A stretch of 64,000 nucleotides of DNA from Tetracladium setigerum. Taxonomy: Eukaryota > Ascomycota > Leotiomycetes > Helotiales. Below the pieces are notes generated by a model. It was not told where the DNA came from. It ran no database searches and worked only from the letters and a program-made list of their open reading frames with translations. The DNA lies in the NCBI GenBank assembly GCA_031472005.1, contig PZJY01000008.1, positions 310,001-374,000 of the forward strand, given 5' to 3'. Of this stretch, positions 11,190 to 22,400 are shown in pieces; position 1 is the first letter of the stretch; each line of letters opens with the position of its first letter. The position numbers and the translations under genes are program-made.

Positions 11190-12781
11190 ATGTTTGAAGC
11201 AGAAGACATTGTCAAAAATGTCAATCAAGCGACCGCATCTCATCTGGTAGTCGAGGAGCTTCCACTTCCCCCGGACTTCGTTTGGGGCACCGCCACGGCA
11301 GCATATCAGATCGAAGGTGGTGCATTCCAAGGTGGCAAGGGGACGTCGATCTGGGACACATTCGCTCACCTTGAACCCTCCCGCACGAACGGCGAAAATG
11401 CTGATGTGGCATGCGATCATTACAATCGAGTGCCAGAAGATGTGGAACTGATGGCGTCCTTTGACGTGGACATATATCGCTTTTCCATCGCTTGGACACG
11501 CATCATCCCACTCGGTGGACACAATGATCCGATCAATGAAGAAGGAATCGCCTTTTATAACGATCTCATTGACCGACTGCTGGCACGCAATATAGAACCT
11601 GTTGTTACGCTCTATCATTGGGATGCGCCTCAAGCTATCTACGATCGATATGGCGCCTTCCTTAACACAACCGAATTCCAGACTGATTTTGAACACTTCG
11701 CAAGGCTCTGTTTTTCTCGCTTTGGGGACCGCGTCAAGAAGTGGATTACCTTCAACGAGCCCTATGTGATCTCTATCTTTGGCCATCACAGCGGCAGTCT
11801 TGCACCTGGCCATAGTAAAACCTCGGGTGGTGATTCCAGGACAGAGCCTTGGCGCGTTGGGCACACCATTATCCTCTCGCATGCCGCCGTAGTCCGAGTA
11901 TATGCTGCCGAGTTCCAGCCTTCTCAAAAGGGAATAATCTCTATCGTGTTGAACGGCCACTTCTATGAGCCGTACAACGCCAAAAGTGAAGCTGACCAGG
12001 CTGCAGCAAAACGCAGAATGGAATTCTACATTGGCTGGTTCGGAGACCCAATATTCCTCGGGAAAGATTATCCTACCGCAATGCGAGTGCAGCTTGGTTC
12101 TCGCCTGCCCCAATTTACACCTGATGAGATGGAAGCCCTTCGTCAGACAGCCGCTGTAAACGCCTTCTTTGGAATCAACCACTACTCGACAAAATTTGCC
12201 CGTGCTCTACCTAATCCTCCTGCCGATGATGACTGCACAGGAAATGTGGAAGAGGGGCCTACCAACAGCGATGGCGTAGAAGTTGGACCGGTTTCTGGGA
12301 TGGCATGGCTGCGAGTCGCGCCGGTAGGATTCCGCAAGTTACTGAATTGGATCTGGAATCGGTACCACCTACCAATTATTGTCACTGAAAATGGCTGCCC
12401 ATGTCCCGGAGAGAGTACAATGACACTCGAACAGGCAGTAGATGACCAGTTCCGTATTCGATACTTCGGCTTGTACCTTGATGCCATTTCACGCGCTGTC
12501 TACGAAGATGGCGTAAGGGTTGAAGGTTACTATGCTTGGAGTCTAATGGATAATTTTGGTGAGTCTATAGCAATGCGTTTCTTCTTTTTCTTCCCTTTTC
12601 AGATGATAAAGAACCCATCGTTGGATAGGTACTAACATACAAGTTGATAGAATGGTCTGCTGGCTACGGTCCCCGCTTCGGCATCACGCATGTCGACTAT
12701 CAAACCTTGGTACGAACGCCAAAAAAATCTGCGTTCTACTTGCGAGATACCTTCAAGAAGCGGAGAGTAGCACGTTCTTAG
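11190..12781 (+). CDS. GH1 beta-glucosidase/beta-glycosidase, intracellular
   Basis: Two exons, 11190-12558 and 12651-12781, around a 92-nt intron (GTGAGT...TAG, ACTAAC branch). Splicing joins SLMDNF to EWSAGYGPRFG, the GH1 hallmark, for 499 aa. The ATG at 11190 is preferred to one at 11046 because the GH1 fold begins shortly after it (LPPDFVWGTATAAYQIEGG). The acid/base is E190 in TFNEP and the nucleophile E400 in VTENG. It should hydrolyse beta-linked glucose or galactose; there is no signal peptide, so it is cytosolic like the neighbouring GH78. The pair could strip a rhamnosyl-hexosyl chain stepwise. An antisense frame of 373 codons (11061-12182) is a shadow of this gene. Confidence 0.95.
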
Positions 12782-13383
12782 AGAATATGACGCAAATTAT
12801 CTTTCTGTAATGCTGCATGTTTCTGTCCCTAATCGCGAGAGATGTGACAAACCAAAAACAACTTCCTCCTTACCCAGACAATAATGTGTTTTCAACTTTA
12901 AATGTTAGCCAAGTCATTTCCAAAACATAAGAAATCACATCAGTTTGCAACTCACTATGTTTATCATCAGGTCGCTACACGAGTTCATTTCATCGGTTTG
13001 TTGGTGGTAATGTGGAAATAATAAAGCAAATCTCAAGCACCTTTTAAGTTCTGGCACCTACAGTACTGGAGGAAGGGAGTGAATGAAGAATGTTTTGAAA
13101 TGAGCTCATATCAGCCTTCCCGTTCTCTGGTTGAAGTCAAGGCTTGAAGCTTTTTTATGTTGAAAGATCTTTCCTTGATAGAAAGCGTTGAGCGAAAGTG
13201 AAAAGTTGGTGGTCGACCCTCCAAGCCTGACTGGATTGCTCAAGAGCAACCAAAATACCATTCACCTTGTTTGAGATCAACCTCCCCAATCTATTCTCTA
13301 TTATGGTATAAATATAAGAGCTGGCATTATTTGGCCTTGTACCTCGCCAACGAACATCAAATCTCTACCAACAAACTCCCAAG
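12782..13383. other. Intergenic region between GH1 and a small unknown gene
   Basis: It holds the GH1 3' region and the promoter of the next gene. A TATA-like element (TATAAATATAAGAG, about 13307-13320) lies some 65-75 bp upstream of the next ATG. Nothing else is recognised. Confidence 0.5.
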
Positions 13384-13938
13384 ATGGCAAACCGCAAAAG
13401 TTCAGACCAGGAGCCTACTCATTTCACCATGTCATCTGCCTCTCAAAACTCTAGATACGAGAATGCCCGGAGTCAAAACTCTGGAGGTAGAGCTCCTTCT
13501 GCTCCTCCATCTATGACAGCAATTACTGGAACATCACCCGGAAAGCATAACCCCTTCAAGTCGTCATACATACCTCCTCTCAACTCCATTCCTCAAGATC
13601 CATACGTAAGTGCATACACGCATACCTTCGACATTCCAGCCTCTTCAATCCATGGCCACCTCAACTAAGATTACCCCAAACCACAGGACACATTCTTTCA
13701 CCCCGTCCCCCACTGCAAAACCCATTCATTCCATTCCCCCGACGAACCACCACCACCCAGCCTTCCCAAAGACTTCAACAAACACAACCCTTTCAACGAC
13801 CCAAATACCAACACAGTGGTACACAACACCCGCGACGACCCAAACCATCAATGGGAAAATTGTCCGGTTTGTGATCCATTCCGGGATCTTAAGCCGCAGT
13901 TGTTGAAGGCGTCGTTGGGAAATGGGGGAAAGTGGTGA
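13384..13938 (+). CDS. Small uncharacterised protein with two HNPF motifs
   Basis: Two exons, 13384-13605 and 13687-13938, joined over an 81-nt intron (GTAAGT...CACAG) with the frame kept; 157 aa. I do not recognise the family. The N-terminal half is Ser/Asn/Pro-rich and probably disordered. A GKHNPFKSS segment in exon 1 recurs as NKHNPFNDP in exon 2, and a CPVC motif lies near the C-terminus (ENCPVCDPFRDLKP). A TATA-like box upstream supports a real promoter. There is no signal peptide or membrane segment. The intron fit and the shared motif across the splice are the main evidence that it is a gene. Confidence 0.6.
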
Positions 13939-14450
13939 TTAGCAATGATGAGTGGAAGAAAGAGAAGGAAAGGAAGGATGGAAGTTCTGGCAGCAGCCGG
14001 GTCGCAAAGTTGGGAGGTGATTTGTGGGGGAAATTTGGGGGAGGGAATTAACATCGAGGAGAATATGATTGATTGTGGGATGTGATAAACTCATTGGAGT
14101 GATATGCGCCTCAGCTTAGCTGGGACGATGAGACGAGAGAAGAGGCGCACCAGTTAAATAGTTCAGGCCCATCAATATCGTTGCATTTTTAAAAATCTGG
14201 CATAATCGATTGTCGTTTCCCGCTATTCACTAACGCTTTTGGAGTAGTATAAACAAAAAAATTGCTCCTAATATGGAGGCAACTCCCCAACGCCTTGATG
14301 TGCGAGATGAACGCTCCACCACTGATAAATTGCATTAATATGTCCCCAGCGCCAGCCATGCCTCCCGGAATACTTTCGATTGAAATGTTCGCCTTGAGAT
14401 CATTCAACTTCATATCCATCAACCCACATCCTTCGATGAACGCCCTTCAA
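13939..14450. other. Convergent intergenic region, no gene supported
   Basis: It lies between the small unknown gene (+) and the CWF19-like gene (-). One minus-strand frame of 77 codons (14189-14422) has unremarkable composition and no recognised motif, and I do not call it. Confidence 0.5.
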
Positions 14451-16194
14451 TCATTCGCTATCCTTCGTAAAATCGAAAGGGTCAAAAGCCGCTTTGAGTG
14501 CGGCGCTATCCTTCAACTCTTCCTCTTTTGTCTGTCCACAATCTCTCCATTGAATGCGTTTCTCAAGCCCCAATAGTTTCGCCAGGGTAATTCGACCAAA
14601 TTGAAGATTAAATCTGACGTTATCATCAATTGGCATGGTCAGACACTTCGTACTTCCTTCTGGAGCCTCCTCACTCGGTGGAGTCCAAATCCAAACCCGG
14701 AAAAAGTCGCCCTCCTTCTCTCCAATTTCAGGATCGCGAACTTCGAAAGCGGGAAAATTTGAGTTGTCAGCTTCGACACGGAATGCTGCCTCGACCAATT
14801 TTTTGCTGATTAAGTCGACATTGACGGGAAGAAATTGCCAGTGTGTATGAACTCCTCTGTACAGACTAATCTCATAGGTGATCGATCCCAGCCGGTTGTT
14901 GCTCTTCTTGGCGACCATGTCCTGCAATGCCTTCTTAAATTTATTCATCTCATTAAAGGTGCTCACTCTCTCGCCTTCGGGCACGAGTGCGAGGGTCGGA
15001 GAGTGTGGTAAGGGAATAATGAGACCATGTGCAGGGAAGTCGATGCCGAATTCCTTGAAAGTTTCCGCGGTCGTCAACGGACCCTTAGCAACGGTAAGGT
15101 AGGAATCGTCACCAACTGCGGTAACTAGATCTGTGTCAAAGTTTTCATTGCCCGTGCAGAAGAAGCACTCGTTTGGACCTGGAGGAGGTTTTCTCTCACC
15201 GCGGCGTCCTTTGCCTCGCTTGTGATCCCGATGACCGCCATGGCCATCTCCACCATACCGCGAGTAGGGTTCTGGTTCCAAAGGAGCTCGTCGCTTCTTG
15301 TCCCCAATCTTCGAGAACGAAAAGGGAGCAATTGTGGTGCCAGCAGGGAGAGGTGCCTGCTCGTCAACTTTCGTGGCTAGTTGGAATGCATACAACGCCT
15401 TCGCCTTGATGGTATTTCCATACGCTGCTAGAGATAAAAACCTTGTTAAAGGCTTGAAGTCGGGGGCATCTGTCGAAGAGGCGTGGACGAAAGGTTCTCT
15501 CTCAAAGAAGAATCCAGGAGTCGCCGAGAGGTGATAGCGAGGCTTTAAAGTTGTGCAGAGATCAGAAATATGATCATAACCTTCTGGTGCCTCAATCCCC
15601 TCGGGAAGAGATTTGTTTGACCCCTTGCGAATAGCAGCAGGCCAGGCGGCCGTGATGAGAATGTCGGCCGAGTGAGCGCCGTAGAGACTTTTCGCATCGC
15701 CGATTGTGTGGTAAGGGGCATACTTGTCCGTGGAGAGCCCTGAAGGAAATGTTGTATCTGGTAGGCCTCCTAGCGCAACGATTCTTAGGCCCTCTAAAGT
15801 CTTGGTTGTACTACACTTTCCGAGGAAGTGGAGATTGTCGCATATATCTTCGCCTGTTTGAAGTTTCTCGACGACTCGCTCGGGAAGAGGGCTTGTGCCA
15901 ATGGTGAAGTATGTGGGAAGGGGAACTTCGATCTTGTTGGCTAGCAGGTCTTCAACCGTTTCGTCGTCCCCAGAGAAGAGGTTTCCCGTCACGATGGCAA
16001 AGGTGAAGTTGTTCTTCGCATGTTGGGTGGCGAGCTTCTTGAATGCATCCTGGAGCTTGCCATTGACGTCCCCAAGCACAATGCTATTGTCAAGTATTAG
16101 TAAGTGTCTGGAGAAGGGAGATGTGCGCGTCTGCAGAGCGCGCCCGTCCCGCCGGCTCTGCACAAGAGACTGGAACTTACATTTTTGAGGCCAT
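14451..16194 (-). CDS. CWF19-like / Drn1-type CwfJ-domain protein
   Basis: Two exons: a 14-nt first exon (16194-16181, encoding MASK and part of Ile) and 16083-14451, around a 97-nt intron (GTAAGT...TAG). The joined start MASKIIVLGDVNGKLQ is the typical CWF19L1/Drn1 opening, preferred to the longer unspliced frame from 16229. The 548-aa product has an N-terminal metallophosphatase-like domain, then a basic linker (HRDHKRGKGRRGE), then CwfJ C-terminal domains: FFCTGNENFDTDL, a HIT-like HGLIIPLPHSPT segment, and WRDCGQTKEEE near the end. Homologues act with the lariat-debranching enzyme and late spliceosome. It diverges from UTP20 with only 283 bp between the starts. Confidence 0.93.
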
Positions 16195-16477
16195 AATGAA
16201 TATCTCAGGCTGATAAACACGACTTCCAAGATCCCTGAAGTGTAAGGTGCCCTGTCTTGGATTTATTTGTCAATAATAATGTTGTTGTCGTTGATGCGAC
16301 GCGAAGGCTTGACGAAGCTAGAGCTTTTGAGCTCAAGAAATGCTTATCGCCGTTATCTTAGCGCGGTGGACCGTTCTGCCGCCATACGCCGCCTCCAATC
16401 TTGAAGTCCTGCAAAAAAATATATCTCGGCTCTGGAAGACTACAACAACAGCCCCAAAGCTGAGAACGTCGCCCAAC
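16195..16477. promoter_or_regulatory. Compact bidirectional promoter, CWF19-like / UTP20
   Basis: Only 283 bp separate the two start codons, so the promoters must overlap. Both products work in RNA processing in the nucleus. No defined element is assigned. Confidence 0.6.
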
Positions 16478-19400
16478 ATGCCAGTCTCGGGCTCAGGGAG
16501 GATAGTTAAGACCCGACAGGGCAAGAAGGGTGGTACACAACATCAAAAGAACCACCGATGGGAATCCTTCACCACGAAAATATCAAAACTCAGTTCTCTC
16601 GATCCAATTCGCAGAGTTCGCCGCCACGATGCTGGAGACTCCCCCACCGCCGCGTCCGACTTCTCCTACTTTCGAACGGGTCTAGAGAAATGGCAGGAGC
16701 TCAATCTATCGGCTGCATTTATATCATTTACCCATGAGGTTCAGCCGCTATGCGACAGCCTGGCGCAAGTCGTCCATTTCGAGACGCAAATTATGGCATT
16801 GATCGCTACATATTTGGAAAAGCGGGAGAGAGAGTCTTTGGAACCACTGTTAGAATTGATGACCGACTTTGCTCATGACTTGGGAGTTCGATTCGAGCAT
16901 CACTATGAGAGGGCTTTGGGCTTGGTCACGTCCATTGCGGGGACATTTGCGGACGTTGCGGTTATTGAATGGAGTTTTACCTGTTTGGCATTTCTGTTCA
17001 AATATCTTTCCAAATTACTGGTTCCGGACCTTCGCGCTACATACGACGCAATCGCTCCATTGCTGGGGAAGCGTCGTCAGCCTCCTCATATCGCTCGATT
17101 TGCTGCTGAAGCCATGAGCTTTCTTATCAAGAAGGCCGGAGCTCCTGCTCAGAGGGAGAAGGCTCTGGTCTTGATTGTTCAGCACGTGAGGAATGATCTC
17201 CTCAGTATCGTCGGAACGAAAGAGTACAATCTATATTATCACGGAGTTATGACCCTCTTCGCCGAGGCTATGAAGGGAAATGGTTTGAATGTCCATACAT
17301 CAGGTTCAGCAATTTTTCAGTCACTGGTCCAAGTCTTGGAGGCTGAAGATTTTGGATCGGAAGAACCCTCTCCATGGCAAGAAGTTATTTCTGGAGTTTT
17401 GACAAGCATACTTCACCACACAGGGCCGGATACGGTGAAAGAGCTCTTGGAGGTAATTTTGCTTCAAGCAAACGCCTCGGTAGACTCTTTTGTAGAATCA
17501 AAAAGCAAGATTGATCTTCGCCGCTTGCTCGTTTCATCACGTTCCATCGGCATAATTTCCGGAGTTCGGAAAGGATCAAGAATTGCAGACTGGCCCGCCG
17601 TCCTGAAAACGATGTCAAAGATAATTACCTCAATCTCAAAGAATGCTCAGATAGTGGAGTCACATGGAAACGACTCCGACTTATTCAAATATGTCATCCT
17701 CAGCGTTGCGATTGTTATGCAGTACTCTCCGATGGACGCCATGATTCCATTTATCTCACCTTTCATGGACGCATTAATCAAAGACCCACTGGCGAGATGC
17801 TTTTTTACATTCTGCTCCTACTTTTCAGAGGCCGATGCCGAACGATTCAAGACTATATCATTACCTTATTTTCAAAGGTTTCTACCCATCAACTCCACAC
17901 AAGATTATTTGATGACTGACATTTACTAGATTCGTTGTCGCCCACTGGTCTGAAGACAATGGCGATGCCCTGTGTGTTCTACTTCCCAATATGGTTTTAA
18001 CGGGTGTACTTCCCAGCAACTATGCAAAGAAAGGATTTGCCTTACCTCAATCTTGGCAAGATCAGATTGTCAGTAAATTCGAGCGATTGGAGGTATCTCC
18101 ATTTCCCGAACAAGCTTCTCCTGCACTACACGATCGGAGCCCTGCCACTTGGCACGATCGCTGCCTTCCAAAATACAACGCTCTTCTTGATGTGCTAGAA
18201 TGTACATCTGTGCATCCTTCCACAAATGCTAGAATCGCTGAGATTCTGTTGCGAAAGCTGAAGCTCGCCTTGCGACCTTCATCATCACTCGCTCCCGAAG
18301 AAGCGAACTTTATTGTTGGTCGTGGCTTCAGCGCATTTTCAAGAATGAGCAAAGGAGCAGCAGAGGTAGACAAGGCATTGAAGCCACTCCTGAGAGCAGC
18401 AGCACCCAGATATTCTCGACTTCCTAAATTTCTCGAAGCACTACTAGAGTATGAGCGGAGCCTATCAGTGTCGCCTCAACCAGAAAAGAAAGTCCCAAGC
18501 GATCCAGAAATGGATGTTGATGGCGACTTGCTTGTGAATGCGTTGATTTCCAACTTATCCACCGGATCTCAGGAACTGAGGCTTCTGTCTCTCCGCCTCT
18601 TGGAACACATTTACAACGTTGAAAACGAAACGCCTTCGAAAGCGCTCTCCATAATGATAATGGTAGAGCAGACTCGACTTGATTTGCAAACCGTTCGTGC
18701 ATCTTCCATGCATATTCGTAACTTGGCAGTCCTCTTCTCGAGCCAACCGACCGATTCCTGGATGAAACAAGCCATTCCAGCATTCTGTTTCGGCATGTTG
18801 ACCGTCAAGTTTGCTCAGATATGGGAGGATGCAACCGAAACACTTAAACAGATATCCATGTCAAAGGCTGGGGAAGATGCTGTCGCTAAGCTTGCTTTCG
18901 ACTGGCTGGAGACACCCTCGTTGGTTGGATATGGAGTTTCTGGCCCTACCGACCATTCGCCAGGCGGATTGACCGATTTTGAATGTTCAAATATGCGGGA
19001 TCTTGACAAACTAGCCCAGATCTCTCAATCGAACGTTCAGATGAGCCGCGGGACCATGCTGAACAACTTTGCGCAAGCACAGGAACCAGTGCCAGCTCGC
19101 CCAAATACCGCAAGAACCCAGGCGTTACGTGTACTTACAGCCATTCCTCTCGTCGCCGAGAAACGATCTCGCCAACTTGTTCCTATGTTCCTATCCTGGA
19201 CTAGCAAGCCTGGAGCCGATGTCGAAGACGCCGAGGGAGAAGAACAAACTCTTAGTGACTGGACAAGAAAGGACCAAAAAGCTCAACTCCAGCTATTTGC
19301 GCTTTTCACCAACTCTGTCTCGCTTTTTAAATCCGAGGAAGTTTATAGTGCTATCTTACAATTGCTAGCCAATGGAGACATCGAAATCCAGAAAGCTGCC

Positions 19401-22400
19401 TTGACAGCAATTTTTACGTGGAAGAATGCGAGCATCAAGCCATATCAAGAGAATTTGTTAAATTTGCTGGATGAAGCCCGTTTCAAAGACGAAATTTCGG
19501 TACTGCTTCAAGGAGAAACTCTAGTTCAGTCAGAACATCAAGCAGGGTTAAAACCAGTACTTTTGAGACTGTTGTATGGTCGAGCCATATCGCGGAAGGG
19601 AGCAGCCAGTGGAAAGCAAGGCATGGAAGCAAAGAGATTGACGGTTTTGAGAAACCTCAGCGTGGAAGATGTCGCCGCCTATCTGGAAATCGCACTCGGC
19701 GAACTCGCAGGGGTACAATTGGTTCAAAATGGAGCCATCCAGGAGTCCATTTTGTCCAAGGCAATTTTGAGTCCCAGAAAGCTGGTAGGTGTGATCAACA
19801 TGGTGGAGGGTGTTCTGAAGGAACTTGGAACAAAAGCAACACCGTTTGCTGGCACTTTGGCAGACGCTGCAATCTACTGTGCGATATATGCCTCTCGTCA
19901 GTTACGCGACGAGGCAGATGACGATGATGACGAGCCAACAACTCTGTCCAGTCAAACTTCACTCTTGAAAGTCATTCGGAAGACCGCAATAAAGTGTTTG
20001 ATTCTCTTGTTCGCCAACGCCGTCGACTTTGACTGGTCGCAGTACGTCTCTTCGATTAACAAGGAGATCGTGTCGCCCAGACTCGAGAACCTGCCAATTG
20101 AGACTGCGCAGGGCATCTCGGGAATTCTTCGTCTGTTCTTTACCTGGTCGAGTTCCGCCAAAACTGTTCTGCTACTTGGCGAAAATCCTCAAGTGCCTCC
20201 GAAAATTGCCGAGTGCCTGATTCCCGACAAATCCAAGGACGAGGTCAAATTGATGGCGTTGGAAGTTATCAGGAACGTTATCAAGATTGCCAAAGAAGGC
20301 ACTGACAATAGTGACAACGGCGACACGGAAGTTGCAGAGGGCGTAAAATCTCAGCTTCTTGCTCCTCATATGGACAGTTTTCTCTTGCGCATTGGCGAAG
20401 TCCTCCGTGGACACCATGATATTAGCAAGGATGTTCTTGAAGCTTGCGTTTCGACTGTATCAGAACTTTCACAATTCGTTACAACTTCCACTCAGGCTCG
20501 AAACTTGGTAGATGTGTCTATCTTCCTCTTGGATCAACCCCTTCGCCGCGTCAACCCCAAGACGAAAGGAGAGCTCCTTCGTGTTTTGGAGGTCTTTGTT
20601 CCGCTTTACGACTTGCAAAATGATGTCGAGCTCAAGGATCGAGTGTATAATACCATAACGTCTCTCTTTGGTTTCTTTACCGATAATCCAAGCCGACAAG
20701 TACTCCCGCGCGTTTTGACCGTATTTTCGGAAAAGGAACCTGTGTTGAAAGAAGTTGCTGAGATTTGCCTGGATCTCAATTCGTTTGATACCTCACGTCT
20801 GGATTCCCCCGATTTCGATCGCCGCCTGTTAGGTTTTAAAGCGATTCGGGCGTCTAGAGATATACCGTTTACGTCCCGACAATGGAGACCGCTTCTTTTC
20901 AACATGCTGTATTATATAAGAGACGCAGAAGACTTAGGCATTTTGTCATCAAACTCTTCTGATAGCATATGCAGCTTTATCGACACGGCGAGCAAAGCTA
21001 CTGACGAGGCTGAAATTTCAGCATTCAAAGTCATGCTTTCAACGATCCTCCTACCGGCCATCTTCTCGGGAGCCAAAGAGCAATCCGAGGTTGTTCGACG
21101 AGAATACGCCAAAGTGATGGCTCATCTGGTTCGATCGTTTCCAGAGTGGGAGGAAGTCAATGATATGCACAGTCTACTGGCTGGAGAAGACGAGTTAGAG
21201 TCTTCATTCTTCAACAATATCCTGACAGTAGGCAAAGGCAGGCAATCAAGCGCCCTTGGGCTAGTCTCCGCTGCTGCAGAAAAGGGAGAATTGAGGGCAA
21301 AGAACGTTAGCCACTTCTTCATCCCGCTGATTGAACATTTCATTCTTGATCGAGCTGAAGGGACGGATGCTCACAATCTTGCCTCTGAGGCTACTGCCAC
21401 TGTCGGAATCCTGGCCGGGTCATTGGAATGGCCGCAGTACCGAGCCGTACTGCTCAGGTACACTGGCTACGTGAAAGCAAAACCCGAGATTGAGAAGCAA
21501 TTGATCCGAGTGGTTGGTAGAATAATTGACGCTCTTGCTCTAGCTGCCATCCGGTATACCGAAGATGAGGAGGAGGAGGATGTCGAGGGCGACAAGACGA
21601 TGGACATTGTGACAGACGCTGTCCCTGAAAAGCAAAGTACGCTGTCAAGAACGATTCCAAAAAAGTTGAAACTTGCAGACGATCTCACAACAAATATTAT
21701 TCCGCCTCTTCTGAAGTATCTGCACGGAAAGGACGAGTCCACTGTTAGTCTTCGTGTCCCGGTTGCAGTACTGATCGTCAAGCTCCTGAAACTCCTTCCA
21801 AAAGACCAGATGAAGAAGGAGCTGCCTGCTGTCATCACAGATATCTGTCATATTCTCAGAAGCAAAGCGCAAGAGTCGAGAGACATGACCCGAGATACCT
21901 TGATCCAGATCTGTGTTTTGCTTGGTCCCTCTTGCTTTGACTTCATACTTCGAGAGCTCCGTGGTGCATTGAAACAGGGCCCTCAACTCCATGTTGTATC
22001 TTACACGATGCATTCTATGCTTGTTGCAACAACACCTGAATACTCTCCTGGCGATTTAGATTACTGCGTACCCACCATTGTCGACATCATCATGAATGAT
22101 ATTTTCGGCGCCACGGGACAAGAGAAGGATGCCGACGAGTATGTGAGCAAGATGAAGGAAGTCAAGAGCAGCATGAGCCACGATTCGATGGAACTTATTG
22201 CAAGGACAACAACGATTTCTCAATTGATTGTTCTTGTCCAGCCAATCAAAGAGCTACTCAAGAACAAGCTGAATCTGCATGCAGTTCACAAGATTGATGA
22301 CTTGCTCAAGAGAATCGAGAAGGGACTACTCAGAAATTCTGCAGTGCACAGCCGGGACAGTCTGATATTCTGTTACCAAACAATCAAGGATGTGTATGAG

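Noticed and set aside
11061..12182. 373-codon minus-strand open frame antisense to GH1
   Set aside because: It lies wholly opposite a GH1 enzyme with all catalytic motifs; its translation has no motif and it is a codon-shadow.
14189..14422. 77-codon minus-strand frame downstream of the CWF19-like gene
   Set aside because: No recognised family, no signal peptide or splice partner; it is in the 3' region of that gene.
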